64,000 nt of DNA from Chersky-267 sp963744115. GTDB lineage: Bacteria > Chloroflexota > Limnocylindria > Limnocylindrales > CSP1-4. The DNA lies in contig CAVUSI010000003.1 in assembly GCA_963744115.1 (NCBI GenBank), positions 372,001 to 436,000 on the forward strand, given 5' to 3'. Positions within the stretch are counted from its first letter, which is position 1. Every line of letters begins with the position of its first letter. Below are positions 10,153 to 18,438 of this stretch, piece by piece. Both the position numbers and the translations under genes were made by a program. The notes under the pieces are model-generated. The model was given only the letters and a program-made list of their open reading frames with translations, ran no database searches and was not told the origin of the DNA.

Positions 10153-11019
10153 GTGAGCGAGCCTCGATCCGCGTCGCCCCGGGGACGGATCGCCTTCTCC
10201 GGCGAGCCGGGGGCATTCGCCGAGGACGCCGTCCGGGCGGCGTTCGGCGAGGTCGACCGGGTCGGGCTGCCGGGCTTCCGCCAGGTCTTCGACGAGGTCG
10301 CGGCGGGCGGGTCCGTGGCCGGCGTGGTCCCGATCGAGAACAGCGTCCACGGGACCGTCCGTGAGAACTACGACCTCCTGCTCGAGCACGACCTCGAGCT
10401 CCGAGCCGAGGTGGTCGTCCCGGTCCGGCTGTGCCTCGCGGCGCTGCCCGGCGACCGGATCGAGGACATCGAGCGGGTCTACTCCCACGTCCAGGCCCTC
10501 GGCCAGGCCGAGGCCTATCTGCGGACCCGAGCCTGGGCGCTCCTGACGACCTACAACACCGCCGGTGCCGGGCGGCTCATCGTCGACCGCCAGGAGCACG
10601 GCTCGGCGGCGGTCCTCTCGCCTCGGGCGGCCGGGCTGTTCGGGCTCGGGATCCTGGCCGACGGGATCCAGGACGTCGACGACAACCGGACCCGCTTCCT
10701 GGTCATCGCTCGACACGACGCCGGGCTGCCGGAGATCATCACGGCGACCGGAGATGCGATGCGGACGACGCTGGTCGTGGCCGTCCGGAACGAACCCGGG
10801 GCCCTCCTGCGCGTCCTCACGGTGTTCTCGGCCCACGCCCTGAACATGAGCACGATCGAGTCCCGGCCGAGCCGGGAGCGCGCCTGGGAGTACGTCTTCT
10901 GGATCGACCTCGACGCGGCCGCCGACGACCCGGCCGCCGCCGCCGCGCTGGCAGACCTCGAGGCGGTCACCACGATGACCCGTGTTCTCGGCTCGTATCC
11001 GCGAGCCGCCCAGGGCTGA
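10153..11019 (+). CDS. pheA: Prephenate dehydratase
   Basis: Converts prephenate to phenylpyruvate in phenylalanine synthesis. The 288 residues contain PIENSVHGTVRENYDLL, the conserved TRFLVI motif near residue 179 and a C-terminal ACT domain with the phenylalanine-binding ESRP motif near 235, so feedback inhibition by phenylalanine is expected. There is no chorismate mutase domain, so it is the monofunctional type. Start GTG 10153 lies eight bases after the preceding stop. It is the last gene of the amino acid run and converges on the minus-strand genes that follow. Confidence 0.94.
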   Translation: MSEPRSASPRGRIAFSGEPGAFAEDAVRAAFGEVDRVGLPGFRQVFDEVAAGGSVAGVVPIENSVHGTVRENYDLLLEHDLELRAEVVVPVRLCLAALPGDRIEDIERVYSHVQALGQAEAYLRTRAWALLTTYNTAGAGRLIVDRQEHGSAAVLSPRAAGLFGLGILADGIQDVDDNRTRFLVIARHDAGLPEIITATGDAMRTTLVVAVRNEPGALLRVLTVFSAHALNMSTIESRPSRERAWEYVFWIDLDAAADDPAAAAALADLEAVTTMTRVLGSYPRAAQG

Positions 11020-11899
11020 ACCGGGGTCTCAGAGGGCGGGCCTGGAACGGAGCTCGGCCATCGCCTCGGTGTCCCCGCGGAGCTCGGCGTAGGCCAGCTC
11101 GCCGTGCCGTGACGCGTACCAGTCCGCCTCCCGGATCGCCGCCCGGTCGACCGCCAGCACGTCCGCGAGGTCCGAGTAGGTGAGGCCGCCCTCGTCGAGA
11201 CGGGCCTGGACGACCGCCGCGGACAGGCCCGTGCCGCGCACGATCCGCGTGCCGAGGCCGACCGGCGGGTCGAGGTCGAGCCAGGTCCCCGCGCGACCCA
11301 ACGCGACCCAGTCCACGTCGGTCGGAGCGGGTGACTCGCCGAGCGTCAGCGGCGATCGCCCCCTCGGCCGCCAGGAGACGGTCGTCGACATCGCCCGAGA
11401 TCGTCACGAACGTCTGGCCCAGCTCCCCGAGACGCTCGACGAGAGCGGCCTGCTGGCGCCGCCGGGCCCGGTCGGAGTCGCGCATCCCGTCCTGGCGCCA
11501 TGGGATGTCCGGTTCCAGCAGCAGGCTCAGGTCGTAGTGCCGGTCCGCGCCCAGCGCCTCGACCGCCGGGTCACGGCGGCCGAGATACTCGACGTGCCAG
11601 ATCCCGGTGGTCATCGCGTCGGTGTCGCAGAACAGGATGCGGTCGGCCCGCCGCGCAGTCACGTCCTCGAGGTCGTTCTGACGCGTCGCGATCTCGATGA
11701 AATCGGCGGTGGTCCACGGCTCGCCGCTCCGGTCCTTCGGGTCGGAGTAGGGCCGGCCCCACTCGAGGACCCAGGCCGTGGCGAACCGCCGGGCGAGCAG
11801 GTCGGCCAGCGTGGACTTGCCCGTCGACTCGCCGCCGAGCAGGCGCACCCGCCGAACGGACGAGAGCGGAGCCGCATCGCCGTCGGGCTGGTCGGTCAT
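10967..11899 (-). CDS. NadR-like nicotinamide riboside kinase / AAA ATPase (3' end uncertain)
   Basis: From ATG 11899 the product shows the P-loop GGESTGKSTLADLLARRF and downstream elements seen in NadR-type ribosylnicotinamide kinase domains (WVLEWGRPYSDPK, FCDTDAMTTGIWHVEYLG). A role in NAD salvage or a related nucleoside kinase is inferred. Recognisable sequence ends after about 182 residues (near 11350). The open frame then continues as low-information Arg/Gly sequence to 10967, through the DUF433-like gene and into pheA. One additional G in the five-G run at 11359-11363 would bring a TGA into frame at once, so the true end is probably near 11350. Confidence 0.6.
   Translation of the reverse strand: MTDQPDGDAAPLSSVRRVRLLGGESTGKSTLADLLARRFATAWVLEWGRPYSDPKDRSGEPWTTADFIEIATRQNDLEDVTARRADRILFCDTDAMTTGIWHVEYLGRRDPAVEALGADRHYDLSLLLEPDIPWRQDGMRDSDRARRRQQAALVERLGELGQTFVTISGDVDDRLLAAEGAIAADARRVTRSDRRGLGRVGSRGDLARPRPAGRPRHADRARHGPVRGGRPGPSRRGRPHLLGPRGRAGGRPGGDPGGGLVRVTARRAGLRRAPRGHRGDGRAPFQARPLRPRFSPGRLADTSREHGSSW
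11029..11391 (-). CDS. DUF433-like small protein
   Basis: A 120-residue frame, or 95 residues if translation starts at GTG 11316. From about residue 50 it reads like the DUF433 helical domain: GTRIVRGTGLSAAVVQARLDE, then SDLADVLAVDRAAIREADWY. DUF433 proteins are often antitoxin-like or DNA-binding, but no toxin partner is visible here. The first 25 residues overlap the end of the NadR-like frame in another phase and do not look like real coding, so the shorter GTG start is more natural. It converges on pheA with only nine bases between the stops. Function unknown. Confidence 0.55.
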   Translation of the reverse strand: MSTTVSWRPRGRSPLTLGESPAPTDVDWVALGRAGTWLDLDPPVGLGTRIVRGTGLSAAVVQARLDEGGLTYSDLADVLAVDRAAIREADWYASRHGELAYAELRGDTEAMAELRSRPAL

Positions 11900-12000
11900 G
11901 GTCGGATCGAACGGCCGGGGATGGGTCGAGGCCCGGACCGGCGTGACCGCCGTGCCCGGGCCTCGTCCATCGAACGTCCTCGGCGCCGGAGCGCCGTCGA

Positions 12001-12406
12001 TCAGTGCTCGACGATCCGATCGAGCTTCTTGGCCGCGTCGATCCAGCCCTCGACGGTCGCCTCGGACGGGACCCGGCGGACCAGGTTCGGGCGGGCGGCG
12101 TCGACCTCCTGGAACGTCTGGGCGAGGTTGGCCGCGTTCCGTCGGGCGAGCTCGAGCGGCGAGTCGACGCCCGGCGGCTTCGAGCAGGTCGGAGTACTCC
12201 GAGCCGACGCCCGGGATCCGCATCAGGTCGGCGTGGTTCACCCACTCGAGGATGAGCGTGCCGCTGATGCCGGTGTCCGCGGCGAGCCGGTCGCGTCCGC
12301 CGGGCTTGGCGCCGTGCTCGAGCAGCTCCTCGGTCGTGCTCACGCCGGCGGCGGTGAGCTTCTCGGCTTGCGCCGGGCCGATCCCCTCGATCTCGTCGAT
12401 GCGCAT
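12001..12406 (-). CDS. DUF4332 helix-hairpin-helix protein (single-base frameshift near 12171)
   Basis: The N-terminus (IDEIEGIGPAQAEKLTAAG) carries a helix-hairpin-helix element and continues to YSDLLEAAG. It then resumes one frame over as VDSPLELARRNAANL, with QVxxW-type ending (ATVEGWIDAAKKLDRIVEH) and a stop at 12001-12003. The combined protein of about 134 residues matches the usual DUF4332 length and order. One extra base in the CCC at 12170-12172 explains the shift. Nucleic-acid binding is suggested by the HhH motif but the role of the family is not established. Start ATG 12406 has GGAGGAACC just upstream. Confidence 0.75.
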
Positions 12407-12560
12407 GGCGGTTCCTCCTCTGTTCGGCCGCAGCCGGTCCGGCGCCGATCCGGCGCCATCCGGCCGCCTGGGATCGTACGGTGATGGTACCCTCGGCGCC
12501 CGAGTCGATTCAATCCGAACCGAGGGCCGGATCGGCCCCGTCGGACCGGAGGAGGGACCG

Positions 12561-14231
12561 TTGGACCAGGCGTTCCACGATGCGATGGCGGCCGGCTACG
12601 CGCTCGACGAGCCGTCGATCGTCCTCGGCGGACCGATGCTCGGCGGTGAGGTGGTCACCGACCTCCGGATCCAGGTCGCCCTGTCGATGCTCAACCGGCA
12701 TGGACTCGTGGCCGGCGCGACCGGCACCGGCAAGACCAAGACCCTCCAGCTCATGGCCGGCCAGCTGTCGAAGGCGGGCGTGCCGTGCTTCGTGGCCGAC
12801 ATCAAGGGCGACCTGACCGGGCTCGCCGCTCCCGGCGACGGCACGAACCCGAAGGTCATCGATCGCTGCCAGAGCCTCGGCTGGACGTTCGAGGCGGCCG
12901 GTCATCCGGTCGAGTTCCTGTCGCTCAGCGGCAAGCTCGGGGCGCAGATCCGGGCGACCGTCCACAGCTTCGGTCCGCTCCTCCTCGGCAAGGTCCTCGG
13001 CCTCAACGACACCCAGACGTCGATCCTCAGCCTGGTCTTCAAGTACTGCGATGACAACGCGCTGCCGCTGCTCGACCTGGCGGACCTGACGACCACGCTG
13101 CGGTTCCTCGGCTCGGACGACGGCAAGTCGGTCCTCGAGGAATACGGTGGGATGTCGTCGGCGTCGCTCGGTGTGCTCCTCCGCTCGATCGTGACCCTCG
13201 AGCAGCAGGGCGCCGACATCTTCTTCGGCGAACCCGAGTTCGACGTCGGCGACCTGCTGCGGACGACGCCCGAGGGTGCAGGGATCATCAGCATCCTCGA
13301 GCTGTCGGACGTCATGGACAAGCCGAGCCTGTTCAGCACATTCATGCTCTGGATGCTCGCCCAGCTGTATCACGACCTGCCCGAGGTCGGCGACCTGCCG
13401 AAACCGAAGCTGTGCTTCTTCTTCGACGAGGCGCACCTCCTGTTCGACGATGCGTCGAAAGCCCTGCTGGACGAGGTCGAACGGACCGCCCGGCTCGTCC
13501 GGTCCAAGGGCGTCGGTGTGTACTTCGTCACCCAGACCCCGACCGACATCCCGGCCCCGGTCCTCGCCCAGCTCGGGAACCGGGTGCAGCACGCGCTCCG
13601 CGTCTTCACTCCGCAGGACGCCGACGACATCAAGAAGACGGTCCGAACCTTCCCGATGACCGACTTCTTCGACGTCGAGAAGACCCTCACGAGCCTCGGG
13701 ACCGGCGAGGCCCTGGTGACGGTGCTGTCGCCGCGCGGCGTGCCGACCCCGCTCGCGGCCACTCGGCTCATCCCACCCGACTCGTTGATGGCCCCGCTCG
13801 ACCCGCCCCGGTTCCAGGCCGCCGTCGCGGCCAGCCTGCTGACGACCAAGTACGGTCAGACCGTCGACCGCGAGAGCGCCCACGAGATCATCACCGCGCG
13901 GATCGCCGCCGCCAAGCAGGTCGCGGCGGACCAGGCCGACGCGGATCCGAACGCGAGCCCGCCCCCGGTGATGCTCAACCCCGCCCAGCAGCAGCGCGAG
14001 ATCGAGCGCCAGGCACGAGAGCTCGAGAAGCAGCGCGAGGCCGCTGAGCGTCAGGCGCGGGCCGACCAGCGCGCGGAGGCCGCCGCCGAGAAGCAGCGCA
14101 AGGCCGACGAGCGGGCGCGCCAGCGGTCGGTCGACTCGGCGATCCGGACGGGCGGCCGGATCGTCACGTCACGGGCCGGCCAGGACCTGATCCGAGGCGT
14201 GTTCGGGACCCTGTTCGGCGGGAAGAAGTGA
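12561..14231 (+). CDS. HerA/FtsK-like ATPase of the DUF853 (YjgR) family
   Basis: The 556-residue P-loop ATPase has Walker A GATGTGKTKTLQ near residue 52, Walker B FFFDEAHLLFDD near 286, and VTQTPTDIPAPVLAQLGNRVQHALR, typical of the DUF853 group. Residues about 470-530 are an Ala/Glu/Arg-rich coiled coil. TTG 12561 is chosen because GGAGGAGGG lies directly upstream at good spacing and homology begins there. Family members are annotated as putative helicases or DNA-translocating ATPases; a specific role is unknown. It stands alone, divergent from the DUF4332 gene. Confidence 0.9.
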   Translation: MDQAFHDAMAAGYALDEPSIVLGGPMLGGEVVTDLRIQVALSMLNRHGLVAGATGTGKTKTLQLMAGQLSKAGVPCFVADIKGDLTGLAAPGDGTNPKVIDRCQSLGWTFEAAGHPVEFLSLSGKLGAQIRATVHSFGPLLLGKVLGLNDTQTSILSLVFKYCDDNALPLLDLADLTTTLRFLGSDDGKSVLEEYGGMSSASLGVLLRSIVTLEQQGADIFFGEPEFDVGDLLRTTPEGAGIISILELSDVMDKPSLFSTFMLWMLAQLYHDLPEVGDLPKPKLCFFFDEAHLLFDDASKALLDEVERTARLVRSKGVGVYFVTQTPTDIPAPVLAQLGNRVQHALRVFTPQDADDIKKTVRTFPMTDFFDVEKTLTSLGTGEALVTVLSPRGVPTPLAATRLIPPDSLMAPLDPPRFQAAVAASLLTTKYGQTVDRESAHEIITARIAAAKQVAADQADADPNASPPPVMLNPAQQQREIERQARELEKQREAAERQARADQRAEAAAEKQRKADERARQRSVDSAIRTGGRIVTSRAGQDLIRGVFGTLFGGKK

Positions 14232-14262
14232 GGCGCGGGAGCGGCGACGCCGTCGAGCGAGC

Positions 14263-15861
14263 CTAGAACGGGGCGTCGTCGGAGACGTCGGTCGGAACGT
14301 CGTCGGGCTGCGGCGGTCCGGACTCCAGGGTCATCTGGTGGACCCAGCCCTCTTCGCCGAACGGCGTTCGAACCAGCCAGTACGACCCGGCCGACCGGAT
14401 CAGCTCGACCTCGTCGCCGCGATCGAGCCGCGCGACCTCGTCGCCCAGGATCTCGTCCGGGATCGACGACATCCTGACGAGGCGGTAGCGGACGCGACGC
14501 CGCTCACCGACCGGCTCCCCCGCGGCGAAGGCCGCAGGCACATACGCCACCTCGCCGCCGCGGGACTCCTTCCGGGCCTTCTGGACGGAGGGCCGGCGCC
14601 AGCGCGGCATGCCCGCCTCCTCGTCGAGGATCTCCGCACCGGCCGCCGCAGCCACGATCCGATTCGGCGCCGGAGGCGGTGGCACCACCGGCAGCGGCTC
14701 AGGTGCGACGACCGCGGCCGCGGCAGCCGCGGTGACCGCCTTGCGCCCTGCGGTGGCCGTCTTGCCGCCCGTGGCCGCCGCATCGGCGCCGGTGACACCC
14801 GCCTTGCCGCGAGACCCCGCACCGGCCTTGCCACGTCGTCCGCCACCCGCCTTCGCACCTGGGCCCGTGTCGGCTGTCACGACGGCTGCAGCACTGGCCG
14901 ACGCGATGGCCGCCGCGATCGAGGCGTCCGGCTGGAGCTCCTCGCGTCGGCGCCGTCGCGTGAACAGGAAGAAGACCAGGCCGATCCCACCCACGATGAG
15001 GGCCGTCATCCACAGGCCGAGGCCACCGGGTCCGCTCGATCCGGTCAGGCTGCTGTTCACCCCGCCACCCGATCCGCCGGACCCGCCGGTCCCGCCACCG
15101 GAGGTGCCGTCCGAGCCGTCCACATTGCCGATGCCCGCGACCGGCGGCTCGGTCGGCGACGGGGTCGCCGCGGTGGGGTCGACCGCCGGGTCGGTGGCAT
15201 CGGTCGTCGGGGTCGGGCCCGCGGTCGGGGGCGGGGTGGGCGCCGCCGTCTGGAGGATCCTGGCGGTCGGCCTCGGTGTCGGCCTGGGTGTCGGCTTCGC
15301 CCTGGGGGCCACCGTCGGCGCGGGCGTCGGCTTGGGTGTGGGCTTCGGCGTCGGCTTGGGTGTGGGCTTGGGCGTCGGTTTCGGCGTGGGCTTGGGCGTC
15401 GGTGATGGGGTCGGCGCAGTCACGACCACCGTCCCGCCCGCCAGATCGACCGTGCAGCCGCCGGCGGCGTTGGCGCGTTTGCCTCGCGGCGACGAAGGAG
15501 TATGGATGGGAGCCGGCGGGGAGGGTCGTGCTCGTACTGGAAGACTCACGATCCACCCGTCGGCCGTCCCGGACGGCATCAGCGTGGTTGGTGCCATCCA
15601 CGATCGCGCCGATCGAGAACGGTGCCTCGGGCTGGTTGTCCGTGAAGGTGACCGAGAAGTGTGAACGTCGTGTCGGCGACCCGGAGGTGGGACTGACGCC
15701 TGACCGTTCGACAGCGACGATGGTATGACCGTGGTGACCGTACAGCTCGAGGCCGCGGCTACCGGGGTGACCGCCGGCGCCATGAATCCGATGACCATCG
15801 CCAGGGCGACGGACGGCGCGAGGAACCGGAGCGGCCAGAGGCCGCGCAGACGTGTATCCAC
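14263..15861 (-). CDS. Secreted Pro/Thr-rich membrane-anchored protein with SH3-like C-terminus (frameshifted)
   Basis: The N-terminus is a signal peptide (WPLRFLAPSVALAMVIGFMA, cleavage near AAA). An Ig-like segment follows whose coding sequence alternates between two frames (about 15480-15720): FSVTFTDNQPEAPFS and IVDGTNHADAV read in one frame and TADGWIVSLPVRA in another. This indicates several single-base indels. Next come a Lys-Pro-Thr-Pro repeat, a Pro/Thr-rich wall-spanning stretch, a transmembrane helix (LGLWMTALIVGGIGLVFFLF) with an Arg-rich cytoplasmic border, an Ala/Gly-rich linker and a C-terminal SH3-like unit (SYWLVRTPFGEEGWVHQM). The topology suggests an envelope protein with a cytoplasmic SH3-like domain. 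Function unknown. Confidence 0.6.
   Translation of the reverse strand: MDTRLRGLWPLRFLAPSVALAMVIGFMAPAVTPVAAASSCTVTTVIPSSLSNGQASVPPPGRRHDVHTSRSPSRTTSPRHRSRSARSWMAPTTLMPSGTADGWIVSLPVRARPSPPAPIHTPSSPRGKRANAAGGCTVDLAGGTVVVTAPTPSPTPKPTPKPTPKPTPKPTPKPTPKPTPAPTVAPRAKPTPRPTPRPTARILQTAAPTPPPTAGPTPTTDATDPAVDPTAATPSPTEPPVAGIGNVDGSDGTSGGGTGGSGGSGGGVNSSLTGSSGPGGLGLWMTALIVGGIGLVFFLFTRRRRREELQPDASIAAAIASASAAAVVTADTGPGAKAGGGRRGKAGAGSRGKAGVTGADAAATGGKTATAGRKAVTAAAAAAVVAPEPLPVVPPPPAPNRIVAAAAGAEILDEEAGMPRWRRPSVQKARKESRGGEVAYVPAAFAAGEPVGERRRVRYRLVRMSSIPDEILGDEVARLDRGDEVELIRSAGSYWLVRTPFGEEGWVHQMTLESGPPQPDDVPTDVSDDAPF
15280..15412 (-). repeat. Short tandem repeat encoding (Lys-Pro-Thr-Pro)n
   Basis: A near-perfect 12-base unit encoding Lys-Pro-Thr-Pro is repeated about nine times within the secreted Pro-rich protein. 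Protein-level repeats of this kind form extended wall-spanning linkers. The tract is prone to slippage and to assembly collapse, so its copy number in this consensus may not be exact. Confidence 0.75.
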
Positions 15862-15967
15862 TCAGCACGACCGTACGCAGGCGGTACGGCCTCGTCGATG
15901 GGCCGTTGGTCCGGTGCGTCCCGCTCCGAACGGGGGACCGTCGGGCTACGTCGGACCGAGCGTCAGG

Positions 15968-16795
15968 CTAGTCGACGACGACCTTGTCGATGCCGGGTTC
16001 CGGTGGCGGGTACTGCGGGTCGAGTCGATCGAGCGTCTCCTCGATGATCCGTGACACCGCCAGGTTACGGAACCAGTTGCGGTTCGCCGGGATGAGGTAC
16101 CACGGCGCCGCGTTCGTCGACGTGCGCTCGAGGCACTCCTCGAATGCGGCGATGTAGTCGTCCCAGAGCGCGCGCTCCGGCAGGTCGCCCGACTTGAACT
16201 TCCAGTTCTTGGACGGGTCGTCGATCCGGTCCTGGAGCCGCCGCTTCTGCTCGTCCTTGTCGATGTACAGGAAGAGCTTGACGATCGTGGTGCCTTCCTC
16301 GGTCAGCGTCCGTTCCCAGTCGTTGATCTGGTCGTAGCGCTTCCGCCAGACCGCCTCCGGGACGAACCCGTGGACCCGGACGACCAGGACATCCTCGTAG
16401 TGGGAGCGGTTGAAGATCGAGATCGAGCCCTTGGCCGGAGCGTGGGGATGGACGCGCCACAGGTAGTCGTGGCTGAGCTCGAGCGGTGTCGGGACCTTGA
16501 ACGACGTGACCTCGCAGCCCATCGGGTTGAAGGCGTCCATCACCTTCCGGATCGTCCCGTCCTTGCCGGCCGCATCGATCCCCTGGAGGACGATCAGGAC
16601 CGGGTGCTTGGCTTCCGCCCACAGGCGCTCCTGGAGCGAGGTAAGGCTCGCCTCGAGCTCGTCCTCGACCTTCAGCGCCGACGCCTTGTCGTGACCGAGG
16701 GTCTGTCCGGCATCGAACCGGTCGAGGTCGACCTTCGATCCGGGCTTGATCCGGAGCGCCTCGCCGAGCTTGTCGGTCGGGACCGATCGAGCCAT
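15968..16795 (-). CDS. ppk2: Polyphosphate kinase 2 family protein
   Basis: PPK2 enzymes transfer phosphate between polyphosphate and nucleotides, usually making NDP or NTP from NMP or NDP. The 275-residue product has Walker A GIDAAGKDG (72-80), the family motif GSISIFNRSHYEDVL, RYDQINDWERTL and KFKSGDLPERALWDDY. The length is that of the single-domain PPK2 class. ATG 16795 has GGAGGAG six bases upstream. It is divergent from the aldehyde dehydrogenase gene. Which PPK2 class it belongs to, and hence its substrate, cannot be settled by eye. Confidence 0.92.
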   Translation of the reverse strand: MARSVPTDKLGEALRIKPGSKVDLDRFDAGQTLGHDKASALKVEDELEASLTSLQERLWAEAKHPVLIVLQGIDAAGKDGTIRKVMDAFNPMGCEVTSFKVPTPLELSHDYLWRVHPHAPAKGSISIFNRSHYEDVLVVRVHGFVPEAVWRKRYDQINDWERTLTEEGTTIVKLFLYIDKDEQKRRLQDRIDDPSKNWKFKSGDLPERALWDDYIAAFEECLERTSTNAAPWYLIPANRNWFRNLAVSRIIEETLDRLDPQYPPPEPGIDKVVVD

Positions 16796-16858
16796 CCGGG
16801 CTCCTCCGCATACGGGGCGCGTCTCGAGCGAGGGGCCTGATCGCCGATGTCGCCGCCC

Positions 16859-16880
16859 GACTGTCTGTAGGATGACAGTC
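16859..16880. promoter_or_regulatory. Inverted repeat around a -10-like box between ppk2 and aldehyde dehydrogenase genes
   Basis: GACTGTC (16859-16865) and GACAGTC (16874-16880) form a perfect 7-base inverted repeat with an 8-base spacer that contains TAGGAT, a plausible -10 box for the plus-strand gene starting at 16931. The geometry fits a repressor operator overlapping the promoter. No regulator gene is adjacent. Confidence 0.4.
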
Positions 16881-16930
16881 TCCCCGCCCGACGTGGCGGC
16901 CGTCCGACCGCCGGGGAGCAGGAGCTCCGA

Positions 16931-18377
16931 ATGACCACGACGATCGGCACCGATCCCCATCCGATCCTGCTGGCCGGCACCTGGGTGGACTCGCCCGATC
17001 CGCTCGTCGTCGCCAACCCGGCCGACCCGGCCAACCCCGCCGGCGCGACGTACCACGCGACTCCGGCCCAGTACGAGGCAGCGGTCACGGCGGCCGTGAC
17101 CGCGTTCGAAGAGACCCGTCAGCTGCCGGCCTACGAGCGCGGCCGCATCCTTCGCGCGATCAGCTCGGGGATCGCGGCTCGTCGCGAGGAGCTCGGGGCG
17201 CTCATCTGCGCGGAGGCCGGCAAGCCGATCCGCGACTCGCTGGTCGAGGTCGACCGGGCGATCCTGACGTTCCGTCTCGGCGCCGAGGAGGCGGAGCGGA
17301 TGACCGGCGAGACGATCCCGCTCGACCTGATGCCCGCGTCGCGCGGTCGCCTCGGGGTGACCCGCCGGTTCCCGATCGGACCGGTGGCCGCGATCTCGCC
17401 CGTTCAACTTCCCGCTCAACCTGGCGGCGCACAAGCTCGCGCCGGCGATCGCCGCCGGTTGCTCGATCGTCCTGAAGCCGCCGAGCAAGGACCCGCTGAC
17501 GATGTTGACGGTCGGCGAGATCGTGGCCGACGCCGGCCTCCCGTCCGGAGCCGTCAGCATCCTGCCGATGACCCGCGAGCTCGGCGACCGGATGGTCGAG
17601 GACGAGCGATTCAAGCTGCTGACGTTCACCGGCTCGCCGTCGGTGGGTTGGCGGATGAAGGCGCGGGCCGGCAAGAAGAAGGTCGTCCTCGAGCTGGGCG
17701 GCAACGCCGGCGTCATCGTCGACCAGAGCGCGGATCTCGACTGGGCCGTCCGACGGACGCTCGTCGGGGCGTTCGCCTATGCCGGCCAGGTCTGCATCAG
17801 CGTCCAGCGGATGTTCATCCACGAGGACGTCTGGGAGCCGTTCATGGCGAAGTTCGTCGAGGGCGCTCGCCGCCTTAAGCTGGGCGATCCCTCGGACCCG
17901 ACCACCGACCTCGGGCCGATGGTCGACGACAACGCCGCGGCCCGGACCCAGCGCTGGGTCGACGAGGCCGTCGCGCTCGGAGGCAAGCTCCACCTGGGTG
18001 GGACCGCCGATGGGACGTTCTTCCCGCCGACCATCCTGACCGACACGCCGGTCACGGCCCAGGTCTGCTCGAACGAGGCGTTCGCGCCGCTCGTGGTGGC
18101 CTATCCGTTCAGCGACTTCGAGGATGCCATCCGCCAGGTCAACGACTCGATGTTCGGGTTGCAGACCGGGGTCTTCACCAACGACCTCGCCAACAGCTGG
18201 CGAGCGTTCGAAGGGCTCGAGGTCGGCGGGGTCATCGTCAACGACGTCCCGACCTACCGGATCGACCACATGCCGTACGGCGGAGTCAAGGACTCCGGGC
18301 TCGGTCGCGAGGGCCTGCGCTGGGCGATCGAGGACATGACCGAGATCCGGATCATGGTCGTGGCCCAGGCGCAGTAG
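16931..18377 (+). CDS. Aldehyde dehydrogenase (NAD(P)-dependent; single-base frameshift near 17400)
   Basis: Oxidises an aldehyde to the acid. The first frame runs from ATG 16931 to IGPVAAISP; the second then continues as FNFPLNLAAHKLAPAIAAG through the conserved VLELGGNAG, the catalytic Cys in AGQVCISVQR and PYGGVKDSGLGREG. Removing one C from CCC at 17399-17401 restores a single protein of about 481 residues, the normal family length. The substrate is not evident; neighbours handling acyl-CoAs suggest a short-chain or semialdehyde substrate. ATG 16931 follows an AGGAG element. Confidence 0.88.
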
Positions 18378-18438
18378 CCCGTTCCGTCGCCCGGGACGTC
18401 GCGGTCGGAGCCACGGAGCGCGCCTCACCATCGTCCGG

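Noticed and set aside
15280..15412. Short-period repeats that could suggest a CRISPR or VNTR element
   Set aside because: The 12-base units have no spacers and encode Lys-Pro-Thr-Pro in frame within a secreted protein.
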